A stretch of 64,000 nucleotides of DNA. Source: Siphonodentalium dalli (taxonomy: Eukaryota > Mollusca > Scaphopoda > Gadilida > Siphonodentaliidae). Shown piece after piece: positions 11,286 to 23,342 of this stretch. The stretch is from NCBI GenBank assembly GCA_032622095.1, contig CP136061.1, forward strand, positions 21,702,991 to 21,766,990, in the 5' to 3' direction. The translations under genes were made by a program, and so were the position numbers. The stretch's first letter is position 1. Each line of letters starts with the position of its first letter. The notes under the pieces are model-generated. The model had not been told where the DNA came from. It saw only the letters and a program-made list of their open reading frames with translations, and did not search any database.

Positions 11286-11402
11286 CATGCCGATTAAAAT
11301 TTTCACCGACAGATTGAACGCAAATAAAAATGTTGTATGCACGATGTTTTGTGATTATGTGCGCGGGCATGAGAATTGGGAAATACATATTGACTTTGCA
11401 TG
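11286..11402. mobile_element. Harbinger-related fragment, second copy
   Basis: Carries AGATTGAACGCAAATAAAAA and ends GACTTTGCATGGCC followed by TTA, as near 8.7 kb. The left end is not identified. Confidence 0.4.
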
Positions 11403-11425
11403 GCCTTATACCAAAAACGTAGGGT

Positions 11426-11835
11426 CAAGCCTTGAAATAGTGTCTGTCATTTGTAGAATGAGATGAATTTAGAGATGCTACCTCGCAAGTGCGCAAGCAT
11501 CAACAAATTCAACCTCTGGGGACTTCATTCTGCTTATAACTTATCTTCTGGGAAGTACCTAGAGTCTCAAATTAACATTGTTTTTAGTAACTTTTTCTGT
11601 TCAGTTTCTATATCGCCTAATTTGCAGAAGATAAAATACATAATCGAGGTGACCAATGGATGAACATCATCAACTTCAACTGGAGAACTTCAATCTGATC
11701 CTACGTCGCCCACAGCAGTTTTGAGGCCTCAGAATGAGGTCCCCAGAAGGTGAATTTAGTGATGATAGCCCTTTTGCAAGGTAGTGTCACTAAATTCTCA
11801 TTCTGAATATGACAGACACACTACTTCAAGGCTTG
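11426..11835. mobile_element. Composite element, CAAGCCTTG family
   Basis: Two decayed hairpins around the same core as at 9.1 kb; ends CAAGCCTTGAAATAG and complement intact. The TSD is degenerate. It stops 26 bases from the STRIP exon 7 donor. Confidence 0.8.
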
Positions 11836-11861
11836 ATACAGGGTATAACTTCCTGACTCAC

Positions 11862-11965
11862 CTAGATCCTGTATGAGTAATTCTGCAATCTCCTTCATTT
11901 CCTCCGAACTGTCATCGGTCGTCCTCACAGTCTCAACCATGGTGTAGAGCACATTAATAATTAAC
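11862..11965 (-). CDS. STRIP1/2: STRIP coding exon 7
   Basis: Encodes LIINVLYTMVETVRTTDDSS then EEMKEIAELLIQDL, corresponding to VLLNIMYLIVETVHQECEGD of human STRIP1; the acidic linker is variable in the family. Acceptor TTTTCGCAG; donor CTAG/GTGAGT, a strong site. The intron to exon 6 is only 281 bases. A composite hairpin element ends 26 bases beyond the donor. The final G plus CC of the next exon gives Ala. Confidence 0.94.
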
Positions 11966-12246
11966 CTGCGAAAATAATATGTGAACCAAATTGAATAATG
12001 ATGATGAAGAGTCTATTCATCATATTCTGCTGACTTGTTCATACCTGCAACCAGTTTGTGATCATGTTATTACGAGGTTAGCTGAAAGCTACAACTGTAA
12101 ATGTATTTTCGACACAGATTTCTTATCAAAACCAACTGAAGTCAATCTACAGTTCTTGATCCGTCTATGTTCGACGACTTCATGTCTAGGCATGACAAAG
12201 CAATCCCAGTACGAAGAGGCCCTATGATTGGAAATTGATATCTTAC

Positions 12247-12315
12247 CTGAGATCTTTACTGTCAGCTATAGACACTGCAGGCTTCCGTAAAGCTGATGTA
12301 GCAGCTGTCACGTTC
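12247..12315 (-). CDS. STRIP1/2: STRIP coding exon 6
   Basis: Encodes NVTAATSALRKPAVSIADSK then DL, matching SAACSSAVRKPAISLADSTD of human STRIP1, one of the best conserved stretches of the family. Acceptor CTATTACAG; donor CTCAG/GTAAGA. The split AG+G codon gives Arg, giving DLR as in the human protein. A dimeric hairpin MITE lies 57 bases upstream. Confidence 0.95.
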
Positions 12316-12372
12316 CTGTAATAGTCATTACTACATTAGACCAAGTCTCCTTTATTTTACAAGAGGTTCCCA

Positions 12373-12633
12373 CAAGCCTTGAAAAAGGGACTAGGGTGTC
12401 TGTCATTTGCAGAATGAGGTTCCCAGAGGGTGAATTTATTGATGCTACCCTGCATAGCAGGCTAGCATCACCAAATTCACCCTCTGGGGACCTCATTCTG
12501 CTTACACCTCAGCAGAATGAGGTTACCAGAGGGTTAATTTGGTGATGCTAGCCTGCTATGCGGGGTAGCATCACTAAATTCACCCTCTGGGGACCTCATT
12601 CTGCAAATGACAGACACCCTATTTCAAGGCTTG
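12373..12633. mobile_element. Dimeric hairpin MITE, CAAGCCTTG family
   Basis: Two hairpins back to back with only CTTACACCTCA between them, one outer CAAGCCTTG end on each side. Flanks GGTTCCCA and GATTTCCT are a plausible decayed TSD. Intermediate between composite and solo forms. Confidence 0.82.
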
Positions 12634-12847
12634 GATTTCCTAAATATTCATTGGTGGGAGGAGCTTACAGTGGGTAGGAGACAAGGCAATTAATTTCTTG
12701 TTCAGACTGGTTCAGGTGAACATTTCAGTCAGATAGATTAATATAGAAAGTTTCATAAATGTTCATTAACTGGCATTTTGACATTATTAGTAGGTGTTCA
12801 CAAGCAGTAAAAATTTGGCCAAATGGATTTTTTTTGGGCCAAATTAA

Positions 12848-13411
12848 CAAGAGGTGTGCACTTGAGTGCTAGCATACCCCCACCGTGGCAAATTCAACCC
12901 GCATTATCCGTAAACCCAACAAAAAAGATTTTTAACTTTAAAGAAAAATTTGGACTACTAATATCGATATGGTGTCACAAGAAGCTTGTACAGAAAAAAT
13001 TATTCAAATTGGTTCATATTTGTTAAAGTTATTAAGTTGGACAGAATTTTCTAAGTCAAAATAAGTCGAAAATGAAGTGTAATATTACGAAAAACAGTCT
13101 GAGCCAATCCCTAGCCGCATCATGTAGAGAGGGTATTGTGAGCAGCATGTATACCAAATATTATTGAAATCGGTTCATATTTGTTAAAGTTATTAAGTCA
13201 AAATAAGTCGAAAATGAGGCGTAACTTTAAAAAAAAAAGTCGGACCAAACCACAATTAGCCTCATGCTGAGAGTCAGTCCTAAGGAGATTGCATACAAAA
13301 AATTATTGAAATCGGTTCATAGTTGTTCGTGTTATGAGGTCGGATGGACGGCTCGACGGACAAACGGAAGGATAAAGCGTGACGGACGGACGGACACAGT
13401 CAATCCAGTAT

Positions 13412-13445
<34 letters not shown>

Positions 13446-13475
13446 TTTTCTTCGAAAGTGGGGGTATAAAAAAAT
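12848..13475. mobile_element. Helitron-like (HINE/pearl-type) tandem-core element
   Basis: Starts ACAAGAGGTGTGCACTTGAG and holds two to three about 120-bp units (GGTTCATATTTGTTAAAGTT). It ends with GACGGACGGACGG, a C34 run and a hairpin around AGTGGGGGTATAA. The 5' ATACCCCCA complements the 3' end, the subterminal pairing known for Helentron-associated elements. No coding capacity. Confidence 0.6.
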
Positions 13476-14319
13476 TTGACCAAATTCTCATTTTCTGGGC
13501 TCACAATTAATGACTAAAATTTGTTTTAATTTATTTGTCACTCAGGATAAAATCATTATTTAAACAACATGAAAACAACTTTAAGAACCTAACATTATAC
13601 GAACATAGGTATGCGTTGTTATAAATCAACTTAAACAAGTGCAAATTAGCTCTATGTCGCTGGTCACCGTGTTCGCCAACTAATTAGCTGTATTAGTGTC
13701 ACCACTATTTTCGCGAAGATAAAAAATATGTTGCTTATGATCATGAGGTGTCATCTATGTGTTGGATTAAATCCTGCACAATGTGAAGCCAGGTTGTTGT
13801 TATTGTTAATCCTTAGCTAAATGGGAGGCAATTTATAACACATTATGTAACTGACATGCCATTGAGTGGTGCTGTTCCATGGTACATCCAATTATGGGAC
13901 AATGCATTAACGTATTATATCTTAGAGACAGACCAATCAACAAAAAATTACATAACGAGTGCATAGATTTAATCTTTTCAAGTTAACGAAGTGTTTAAAA
14001 GCCAATGCTAAATGAAGCATTTGGTTAAATGTTAAAGCTTAACTTCAATTAGAGTTTTCATGGTATGATGTTTCCGAAGTACGAAACTTGCATGTTCAAG
14101 ACCGGAGTATTGCGATACTGTTTGTCATCTAATTTCGTCAAGCTATTCGTCAAAATTGGCCATTGGCCAGCTTGAACACTGTTCACCAGGGCAACAGACA
14201 TGTCACTAGGTGTTAATGAGTTAACCCTCATAAAAAGATAAGAAAAATGAAAGGATAAACATAGATAAACCTCGATAAACACCACATTTTGTAGATGTAA
14301 ATTGATCTGTTGTATTATT
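13476..14319. other. No recognisable feature
   Basis: AT-rich intronic sequence; nothing supported. Confidence 0.4.
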
Positions 14320-16380
14320 ATACTTCCATGGTGTAACCAAGGAAGTATATTGTTTTTCTACTGCGGCCGTTTTCTGTTTAATTGGAAATACTCAGAAACT
14401 AATGTGAGGAGGACCGCGAAATCTCTAGCGAATATAGGCATCTAAGGTCTACTAAAAATAATGGTATCCGGATGTTGGTCCAATATCTTTTGACAGAGTT
14501 ATGGCCCTTTTTCGATTATTTTTCATTGTTATTATTATTATTATTATTATACTGGACACTTTTGCAACCCTTATTACTCGAAAAGTACCAGGAGTATCAC
14601 ATTAAAACTTGGCACGTATCTTGGGGTCAAAGAGTTGTATGCCATCGTCGCATAAAGAATATTGTCCGCGTTTTCCCCAAGGAGTTATCTCCCTTTATCT
14701 GAAAAAATGTCATTTTATTATCTCGGAAATTATAAGGAGCAGAGCATCGAAAATTGGACCGTATGCACACCTCGATATGCCCTACTGTCCACGGGCATCA
14801 AAACTTGTGTCCGCGCTTTCCCTGAGGAGTTACCGCCCACAAGTAGAGACACACTATACACCAGAATGAATAAACCAAGGTTTTTTTTTGTTTTTTTTTA
14901 TAAGTATAGAGCTCTAAATTTTTTATTGCAATATTCCGAATTGGACGATTAATCCTGACTCGAATATACCACCTATACACGTTTTTACCCAGGAATTTCT
15001 GCGTTACGGGGTACGGAAATATTGCAACTATTCTTCCCGCCAAATCCAAACCTGGTGATTAAAGAGCAAGATTGTGTCGTAGCAGGTACGTTGACATACT
15101 TTATGTACATCCCAGAAGTTTGACGGCTATACTATAAATATAACATACCCAACGGAGAATGCGTGTCAGGGTGGGTTGAGACTTTAGGAAAATTCCACGA
15201 AAATTGCAAAGGGGGGAAAATTCAAACATCGAGATAATTTTGTTTGATGAGTACATCTGATGGCTAGTGTTCACGCGCATCTAGAGGGCGATTTTCTAAT
15301 TTTTAGATGGAACGGTTTACTTGTGACAACACTATATATCATAAATATGTATACCTATGTAGTCTATCACTAACCGATTTTTAGCCCAAAATCAAAACGG
15401 GCTAATGTAGGAACGAGTTTCACGCAGGAGCATGTAAGCCGGTATACTGTTGGTACGCCTACAAAATTTGACCACTCTACTATAAACGCAACCTGCTCAA
15501 GGGAGTGTTTGTGTCGGGTGGGTTCAGATTTGGCAAATTCCACCGAAGATCAAATGGGGAAAATTACTCCGAAAATCAGATATTGAGATAAAAAATTTTC
15601 GACGAGTGGATGTGATAAGTAGTATCTAAACGCAAGATTAGTACGCTTTATAAAGATTTAGAGTGGACGGTTTAACCCTGGTAGCCTATAACGTTGTAAC
15701 GGGTGATATATATTATTCAAATTCAAACCCTCTCTTCATGACGCAAATTCAAACGGACTTGTCAAGAAGCAAGGCAAATGCATAAACATTCTCACCGATA
15801 TACTATATAGGTATGTCCGCTCTACTATAAAAGTAACCTGTTGTCACGATTTGACCTGTCCAAAACACTCCTCGGACAAAAGTTGCCCTAGGTATCAAAT
15901 TTTTTCGAAATCCGTTCGTTCTACCAGATTTGACCTTGAACTGACCATTTCGAAGGTCAATGTTAGGTCGGGGCAACAATTTGACCCATCCAAAAGACTC
16001 CCCGGACAAAAGTACCCCTACCTAGGTATCAAATTTCGTTGAAATCAGTCTGTTTTTCCCGATTTGACCTTGGATTGACCTTTTTGAAGGCAAAGGTCAG
16101 GTCGGGGTCACGATTTGACCCGTCCAAAACACTCCCTGAATAAAAGTATCCATATTTATCAAATTCTGTCAAAATCCGTCCAGCAGTTTTCCCGGTCATA
16201 GCTAACAGACAAACAAACAAACAGACAGAAGTCCCAAAATATATATTAAATTTAGAAATGACAATGCAAGTGCACCATCGATCATAAGGCACCAATATGC
16301 ATTCGCATAAAGAGGAACACACATATAAGCATAACACTCGCATGGGATGGGATGGGATGGGATACCATGGAAGTATATCT
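14320..16380. mobile_element. Nest of Helitron-like tandem-core repeats
   Basis: The left end TACTTCCATGGTG is the complement of the right end ACCATGGAAGTA, suggesting one large element. Inside is an (ATT)n tract, and units of the type GATTTGACCCGTCCAAAACA at about 130-bp spacing (15.85-16.15 kb) that end in ACAGACAAACAAACAAACAG. That inner family recurs at 48.1-48.6 kb, so it is probably nested. Confidence 0.5.
16343..16360 (+). other. Potential G-quadruplex
   Basis: Four GGG runs separated by AT (GGGATGGGATGGGATGGG). It lies at the right end of the preceding nest; formation in vivo is unknown. Confidence 0.6.
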
Positions 16381-16488
16381 GATTCCATGGAATCTGACCT
16401 CTAGTTTATATATAATTTTCACCATCGCCAAAATGACAGGTTAATTGTTAACATATTGAAGCTGAATGGTAACTAGTTATCAACATAC

Positions 16489-16609
16489 TCAATCTCCATA
16501 CATAGTAGTTCAACGAAGGAGACAAACAGTCCTTGTTTGTAAGCCAGTGCAATGTTGGCCCTTGTCCAATTAATCTGATCTTCAGCATTCTCGCTTTCAG
16601 CAAACACAC
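16489..16609 (-). CDS. STRIP1/2: STRIP coding exon 5
   Basis: Encodes VFAESENAEDQINWTRANIA followed by LAYKQGLFVSFVELLCMEI. It matches GTFGECSSEAEVQSWMRYNI...GTFNALVELLNMEID of human STRIP1. The acceptor TTATTATAG is unusually poor in pyrimidines, and an 8-bp-TSD hairpin MITE starts only 28 bases upstream of it. The donor is GA/GTATGT, and the split codon completes to Glu with the next exon. Confidence 0.94.
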
Positions 16610-16637
16610 CTATAATAATCGTAAACATACATATAGA

Positions 16638-16813
16638 TAAGCCTTGAAATAGGGTGTCTGTCATTTGCAGAATGAGGTCCCCAGAGGGTGAATTTAGTGA
16701 TGCTACCCCCGCATAGCGGGCTAGCATCACCAAATTCACCCTCTGGGAACCTCATTCTGCTGAGGTGTAAGGTGAGGTGTCTGCAAATGACAGACACCCT
16801 ATTTCAAGGCTTA
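16638..16813. mobile_element. Hairpin MITE, CAAGCCTTG family, next to exon 5
   Basis: Solo hairpin with terminal C/G changed to T/A on both ends, and perfect TSD CATATAGA (16630-16637, 16814-16821). It occupies the region where the branch point of STRIP exon 5 would normally lie. Confidence 0.9.
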
Positions 16814-17262
16814 CATATAGATAAAAATCGATAAGAACCTTGGATTAGATGTGTAAAATATTAGTAAAAAGTCCTTCATTTATATCAGGAGAGGACTTAG
16901 GAATAATCTTAGTATTCATTACTTTTGCTTTATTTTCTGAGGTTAAGTTTTTGTACATCAGTGAATTCTGTACAACGTCAGTGAATCAACCAGAGGGTAA
17001 ACACAAAGCAACAAGAGGTACAGGGTAATAAACTGAATATCATAAACACAAAACAACAAGAGGTACAGGGTAATAAACTGCATATATAGCATTAACCCTT
17101 TCTATACTAAATGGATTCTCCCATTCAGTTATAAAAGTATACATTGGAATGGTCTATTATTTATTTGAAGGGGTCTTCACATACATGTAATAAAATCAGA
17201 TGACAGACAGAAAAAACAGATAATACAAGAGGCGAATAATTCATATTCATAGGTGGGAAATA

Positions 17263-17497
17263 TTAACCCTGTCATGATGGGAGCTGCGCTGGTGCAGCAT
17301 TAAATATCCTGTCCCAGTGATTGCATTGGCTAACGTTATACACCTTGATCTTGTAAGCCAGTGCATACTCTTATATATGCGAGGCTCCCTATGGGAGACT
17401 CGCATATATAAGAGAATGCATTGGCACAGGGTTTTCGCAAAAATTCAGGAAGCACCAGTCATGAACGAGAGGCCGATCACGATCGGCAGATGTTTAA
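17263..17497. mobile_element. TTAA MITE, CATGATGGGAG subfamily
   Basis: Begins TTAACCCTGTCATGATGGGA; one good GCATATATAAGAGAATGC hairpin; right end diverged but TTAA present. Confidence 0.7.
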
Positions 17498-18030
17498 CCC
17501 ATCCCTTGGCGATAGTAAATTGTTAAGATCAGAATCATAATCTTTTAATGTTGAATTATAGAGTATACTGTTATGATCTAAAGTAGTATATGACAAATGT
17601 ACATAATAACCAGTAATAACACAAATTATTGGAATGTATGAGTCAATATAGAAGGGTTAATATAACATCTAAACTCTAGAGCCTGTCACCACTATCATAG
17701 TGTGAGCAGTTCTATTCATGTTGTTGCAAATTGCCATGTGAGATATCAAAATAATATAATTATTTATTTAATGGAAAAGGTTAAAAGACATGGAATGGGT
17801 AAAAGGGGTTAAATCACCTATCTCTGCCCTGTTTGATCCAATGTAGTCCCATCATCCAAGGACTTAGAGAGCTCCATTGGTCTAGTTAAATAAATTCACC
17901 TGGCTAAGTTGTGGTTAAAAAGATAGCTAAATCAATTTATCCAATAATTCACTGTGTCTCTTATACAGACCTAACATATGAGGGCTATAAATAACTCTCA
18001 AAGCAATAAACTATATTGTCTTTTATCTTG
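17498..18030. other. No recognisable feature
   Basis: AT-rich; nothing supported. Confidence 0.35.
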
Positions 18031-18968
18031 CTCACAGAGAAGCAGGTATTCATTAATTGTAAGTTACTTGGGTTATAATCTGGATAATTCTTAGTTTAAA
18101 AAGGGCCATATCTCTGGTATAACAAATTGGATCTAACCCATATTCAAACTCGTTCTGTATTTTGAGTTGAGAAACTCACATACCAAATTTGGTTCCTATC
18201 AGATGAAAAATGGTTGATTTATCGAAGTACATGTATGTGTGATTCATATGTCAAAGGACCATAACACCATTAAAAAAAATCAGATCAAACCCATATTCGA
18301 AATTAATCTGTATGTTGGTCTGAGAAACTCATACACCAAATTTGGTTCCAATCAGATAAAAAATGTTTGAGTTATGGCAGAATTCATGAATTCTAAGTCG
18401 AAAAAGGGCCATAACTCCGTAAAAAAAACTCCGATCAAACCCATATTCGAACTCGATCTGTATTTTGGGTCGAGAAACTCACATACGAAATTTGGTTCCG
18501 ATCAGATAAAAAATGTTTGAGTTATGGCAGAATTCATTAATTCTAAGTCGAAAAAGGGCCATAACTCCGTAAAAAAAACTCCGATCAAACCCATATTCGA
18601 ACTCGATCTGTATTTTGGGCCGAGAAACTCACATACCAAAGTTGGTTCCGATCAGATAAAAAATGTTTGAGTTATGGCAGAATGCGTGAATTCTAAGTCG
18701 AAAAAGGGCCATAACTCTGTCAAAAAAAGTTGGATCAAACCCATATTCGAACTCGATCTGTATTTTGGGCTGAAAACCCCATATACAAAATTTGGTTTTG
18801 ATCAGGTAAAAAATGTTTGAGTTATCGCATTACACGTAAAGTGTCTACGGACGGACAGACGGACGGACAGACGGACGGACGGACAGACGGCTCGACGCAC
18901 GACGAGTGGTCAATCCGGACAACGACACTATGTTTACCATACATGGTATGGGTAAACATAAAAAGTTA
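18031..18968. mobile_element. Helitron-like tandem-core element
   Basis: Five units of about 150 bp (AAAAAGGGCCATAACTCCGT ... CCATATTCGAACTCGATCTG), then an ACGG microsatellite (18848-18892), then the hairpin TATGTTTACCATACATGG... (18929-18960). The layout of tandem core, microsatellite, 3' hairpin matches the other Helitron-like copies. Confidence 0.6.
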
Positions 18969-19097
18969 AGTTGATTAGTTCAACAAAAGACCTATGGTCA
19001 GTTGTTGAACTTATTATCTGAACATTTCCTAAGAGAACTACTAATCAATGAGTATTTAGTATAGAATGGGTTAACTACCAACTGATTTGCTATACTA

Positions 19098-19272
19098 TGA
19101 GCCACATGATTTCTAATTTTCCCACTAGGAATCAATCATGTGGCTTGGTGTATGAGTAGCATCGAGGAACATAACTGCTATTGAGCCATGTGATTTCTAG
19201 TTTTTCCACTAGGAATCAAATTCAATCATGTGACTTGGTGTATGAGTAGCATCTCGAGCAACATAACTGCTA
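19098..19272. repeat. Tandem duplication of an 87-bp hairpin unit
   Basis: Two copies of GAGCCACATGATTTCTAATT ... TAGGAATCAATCATGTGGC followed by TTGGTGTATGAGTAGCATC. Each is itself a small palindrome. Confidence 0.8.
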
Positions 19273-19475
19273 CAATACCACACCAATTGCCTGAAGTAAT
19301 TGGTGTTATATTATATATACAAATACACATTAACAGCCATGTCACATGTGTGTCTTAGATTCCAATGCACCAGTTAATATATTAATGTTTCGCTTGAAAT
19401 GTCAACTATGTTGGGACAAGGAGAATAAAGACAAGTTCTGATGAGAGAAGTGGCTGGTATGATCTCAGCTATACC

Positions 19476-19625
19476 CAAGCCTTGAAATAGGGAGTCTGTC
19501 ATTTGCAGAATGAGGTCCCCAGAGGGTGAATTTAGTGATGCTACCCCGCATAGCGGCTAGCATCACCAAATTCACCCTCTGGGGACCTCATTCTGCAAAT
19601 GACAGACACCCTATTTCAAGGCTTG
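19476..19625. mobile_element. Hairpin MITE, CAAGCCTTG family
   Basis: Complete 150-bp palindrome with intact ends; flanking bases show no clear 8-bp duplication. Confidence 0.85.
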
Positions 19626-20127
19626 AGTGACACCTGGGCTCGTATTCACCAACTGGTTTTTTATATAATCCAGGTAGTTTATAACGGTTGGCGCTCACAC
19701 GCGAAGCTATCAGTGGTTGTCATTGGGAGAGAAATCGCCAAGGTATAAAATCAAGGGGATTTGACGGCGATCATAGATTGACAATTGATTATTGTTGATA
19801 GATTTCGCATAGCAGTATACAACATACTTGGTTCATTTAAAAGATGAACAGCATAAATTTGTTTGTGTTCTTATGTCCATATTCTTGACAACAAAGAGAC
19901 GGGAAATATCCACAATGCACAAGCCCAGTTATATACTCAGCACTAATTCCGCAGAAAGATTTAGTCTGAGTGTCTACTGCTAATTGATTGTTATATCGGG
20001 TGAATTTTCATGATTTAGTCGTGAGACATCGGCCGCTTCCATATAGACTACTCAGTTTATAAAATAAACCCAGCTGGTGAAGTTCCCTACTGGTCACCCA
20101 TAAATATACAGACAAGACTAGTCTTGC
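19626..20127. other. No recognisable feature
   Basis: Nothing supported. Confidence 0.35.
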
Positions 20128-20390
20128 TTAACCCTTTCATGACGGGAGCAGAGCTGGTGCAGCATTAAATATCATGTGCCAGTGCATTCTCTTATATATG
20201 CAAGTCTGGCATAGGGAGCATCACATATATTAGAGAATGCACTGGCTTACAAGGTCATGGTAATATTGTTAGGCCAATGTATTCTGCTATATATGCAAGA
20301 CTCTCAATGGGAGACTCGTATATAATAAGTGAATGCATTGGCACAGGGTTTTCTCATAATTTCAAGAAGCTCCAGTCATGGAAGGGTTAA
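20128..20390. mobile_element. TTAA MITE with two hairpins
   Basis: TTAACCCTTTCATGACGGGA at left and complement of TTAACCCTTCCATGACTGGA at right; TTAA at both ends. Two decayed GCATATATAAGAGAATGC hairpins inside. Ends about 95 bases from STRIP exon 4. Confidence 0.82.
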
Positions 20391-20484
20391 CTTCACCGAC
20401 TGTTGCAGGCCAGCCAACCACTGTCACCAACAATAAACATTTAACACATAACAAGATTGCTATGAAACTATATAATTTAAATAC

Positions 20485-20616
20485 CCTGAACCAAGTATAG
20501 GCAGGCTTGTACAGCAACTATGCGTCGTTGGTGGCTGGCAACTTCAAGTTCATTTTGGAGGTAAATGAAGAACTTCTTTCTTTTCTCGAGTGAAAGTGTA
20601 GTCCACTTCTCAATTT
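20485..20616 (-). CDS. STRIP1/2: STRIP coding exon 4
   Basis: Encodes IEKWTTLSLEKRKKFFIYLQ, continuing NELEVASHQRRIVAVQACLYLVQ. This matches DKKWTELDTNQHRTHAMRLL...ARAILYVAQ of human STRIP1, an armadillo-like helical segment. The acceptor is TTCTTTGCAG; the donor is CAGG/GTATTT. The last base G joins GT of the next exon to make Gly, as in the conserved Q-G junction. A composite hairpin element begins about 58 bases upstream of the acceptor. Confidence 0.94.
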
Positions 20617-20674
20617 CTGCAAAGAAATGTGGATTATGTGTGAGAACCGACTACTCCAGTGTCTCATACATATT

Positions 20675-21121
20675 ATTAGCCCTCAATATATGGTACTGCA
20701 CATTTGAAGAATGAGGTCCACAAAGGGTGAATTTAGAAACGCTATCCCAGATAGTGGGCTAGCATCACCAAATTCACCCACTGGGGACTCATTCTGCATG
20801 GCTTCATCTGCTATGGGAGACACAGACTCAGATTGAAGTTCCCAAATGGTGAATATTGTGATGTACACCCATTGGGAACCTAGATTATGCAATGTGTCAT
20901 CTGCCAATTTGGGGATATAGAGAAACTAAACTAAAAAAGAAATAGAATCTATGTGAATAAGTTTCTATAGAAATTTGATAATAAAGAAACTTTCCAGAGA
21001 ATGAGGTTCCCAGACTGAGAGGGTGAATTTAGTGATGCTAGCCCACTATGCAGGATAGCGTCACTAAATTCGCCCTCTGGGGACCTCATTCTGCAAATGA
21101 CAGACACACTATAATCAGGCT
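20675..21121. mobile_element. Composite element, CAAGCCTTG family (first of duplicated pair)
   Basis: Two hairpins with the 210-bp core as at 6.0 kb. Left end degenerate, right end AATCAGGCTTG. Confidence 0.75.
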
Positions 21122-21127
21122 TGTGCA

Positions 21128-21400
21128 GGAGATGTGGATTATGTGTGAGAACGGACTACTCCAGTGTCTAACTGTGTCTTATACATATTATCAGGCCTCA
21201 AAATATGGTGCTGCACAGTGGGCTGGCATCACAAACTTCACCCTCTGGGGACCTCATTCTGCATTGCCTCAACTGTTATGGGAGACCTATGCACAGGTTT
21301 AAGGTCTCAGATGGTGAAGATGGTGATGTGCACCCATTGAGGACTTCGATTATGCATTGTGTCACCTGCCAATTTCTGTTTAAACATCAGACTATCAAAA
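21128..21400. repeat. Partial duplicate of 20.63-20.90 kb
   Basis: Repeats ATGTGGATTATGTGTGAGAA plus the left hairpin half and core. The host flank is included, so this is a local segmental duplication rather than a new insertion. Confidence 0.8.
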
Positions 21401-21429
21401 AATAATATTATGCCCCTGTATTCAAAAAA

Positions 21430-22345
21430 CTAAACGAAAGTGTCAATTTAAATGGCGCGATAAGGAATGCCGAAAGTTTAAATGTCTAAGTAATACCAGA
21501 GGTCAATCCAATAAGAAGTTTGGGATCAATTGAATTTAAAATGTTGGCTGTAGAACATGCCATAATATTTAGGATGCAAAGTGTAAAATCCATTGATGGC
21601 TACCATCTGAAGATTCGTATAAAGTTTGGTGATGATCGGATGAGGGCAGTGGCCTGTAAAGGTGTACTGAAGGATTTAGTAATGCAAATAGTAAAATCCA
21701 AGATGGCCACTGGCGCCCATATTTTTCAACTTCAATTCTGAAAATTTTTATGCCCCCCCCCCCCCCCATCTACTAGTATTAGTCACCCAGAAGATCTGTA
21801 TGAAGCGGGTGAGAGATGTGGGCTGTAGAGTGTCCCAAAGGATTTAGTCATGCAGTCCAGTAAAATCCAAGATGGCCACTGGTGGCCATGTTTTCTACGA
21901 AATTCGGAAACATTTGGTGTTTTCCCTCTAGTGGTCACCCAAAAGATCCATATGAAGTTTGGTGACAATCGGATGAGGGATGTGGTCAGTATGGTGTGCC
22001 AAAGGATTTAGTCATGCAAAGAGCAAAATCTAAGATGGCTGCCAGTGGCCATGTTTTTTATTGAACATTTTTCAATTTCCCATCTAGATATTATCCTAAA
22101 CATGTCCATTAATTTTCAAAAGAATATTCCAATAAATGCGGGCCACAGGGTATGCTGATGGATTCAAATTTTAAATCAAAGATGGCTACTGGCAGCCATT
22201 TTTTTTTTATTTTGGAAAAATCAATATCTCCCATCCAGAGGTCACCCCGAAGATCCTTATGAAGTTTTGTGGTGATCGTATGAAGAATGTGGCATGTAGG
22301 CTGTGACGAAGGATTTAGTCATGCAAAGAGTAGAAGCCAAGATTC
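21430..22345. repeat. Tandem array, AAGATGGC family
   Basis: About five diverged units of 150-170 bp with AAATCCAAGATGGCCACTGG and GTCACCCAGAAGATC-type segments. Same family as the large array at 32.9-35.4 kb. A C-run interrupts at 21754-21768. Confidence 0.75.
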
Positions 22346-22870
22346 GATGCTAGAACAGCTGGAAGGGAGATTTCTATCTGAACTATTATTTGAGGAAGGT
22401 TATGAAGTGAAACATCAGCTCGTGACATCAGGGTCATGAGCTTTTGTGTGGGCGCCTTTGTTGTAAATTTTGAATTGCGAGCTCTTTTGTTCTGTCGATA
22501 ACACTATGTCCCCAAGGTGCTACTGTTGTGACCTATTGTCTGAGACATTTGATACCTCCACAGTTACGCACAGAACAAATGCTACAGCTTTAACAAAACA
22601 TAATACTCTACTAACGTTCTAATGCAATTATTGGCCAAGTTATGAAAGAATTTATCACACTAACATCATAATACGATATCCCGCATCGAACACTCCATGA
22701 AACAAATGACCCTGGTCCGAAATTCATCATGAAATGTCTTATTTTCACTTTGCAGAGAGAATTTTTCTACACAATGCAAATTCTTTACTGATCACATATG
22801 CTTACAACTCGTCTTATGACGAGCTGTGCTAAAACTTCCAAAGTTGGAAAGACTACCAATAGTTTCATAC
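22346..22870. other. No recognisable feature
   Basis: Intronic sequence upstream of STRIP exon 4; nothing supported. Confidence 0.4.
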
Positions 22871-22945
22871 CTTGAGATTTGGCTAATGTCTCGAAACATT
22901 CTTGATTGTGTACAAATTCTGCTTCTTCAGTGTAGCTGTATAACT
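22871..22945 (-). CDS. STRIP1/2: STRIP coding exon 3
   Basis: Encodes LYSYTEEAEFVHNQECFETL then AKSQ, matching LYSYTEGPEFLMNRKCFEED of human STRIP1. The acceptor is GATTTACAG and the donor CAAG/GTATGA. Both junction codons are split and both complete to Glu with their neighbours. It is a short 75-base exon in otherwise featureless sequence. Confidence 0.94.
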
Positions 22946-23342
22946 CTGTAAATCAGAAATTGTTAGAAGTTGTTTTAATATATTCTGCCATCAAGATAGT
23001 CACCAAAGTATCAGTTTTGATTGGATGGTCATTGAATATCAATTAAGTACCAAAGTTATGATTAGCCCTACACCCAGAAAGCCATTCAACAATTATAGAC
23101 TGTCCAAAGTTCTAACAAGTATTAAATACATAAAAGAGTGTGCCTAAACATTGGAATAAGGTAGCGACAGGAGGAAATGATTTTCCACCAGTCTAAACAT
23201 TGAATGTCAATTATCAGCTCATGTCAAATAAAATAATCTGAAAGTTTTAAATCTCATCAAATATCGAATCTCTGATAGTTACTGGAGGGTGTTACTAGAT
23301 TTTAGATGAATATCACATACACAGGAAAAGAGTATTAAAGTA
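22946..23342. other. No recognisable feature
   Basis: Nothing supported. Confidence 0.35.

Noticed and set aside
13303-13491. Open frame with poly-Gly/Pro run
   Set aside because: The run is a translation of a C34 homopolymer at the 3' end of a repeat element.
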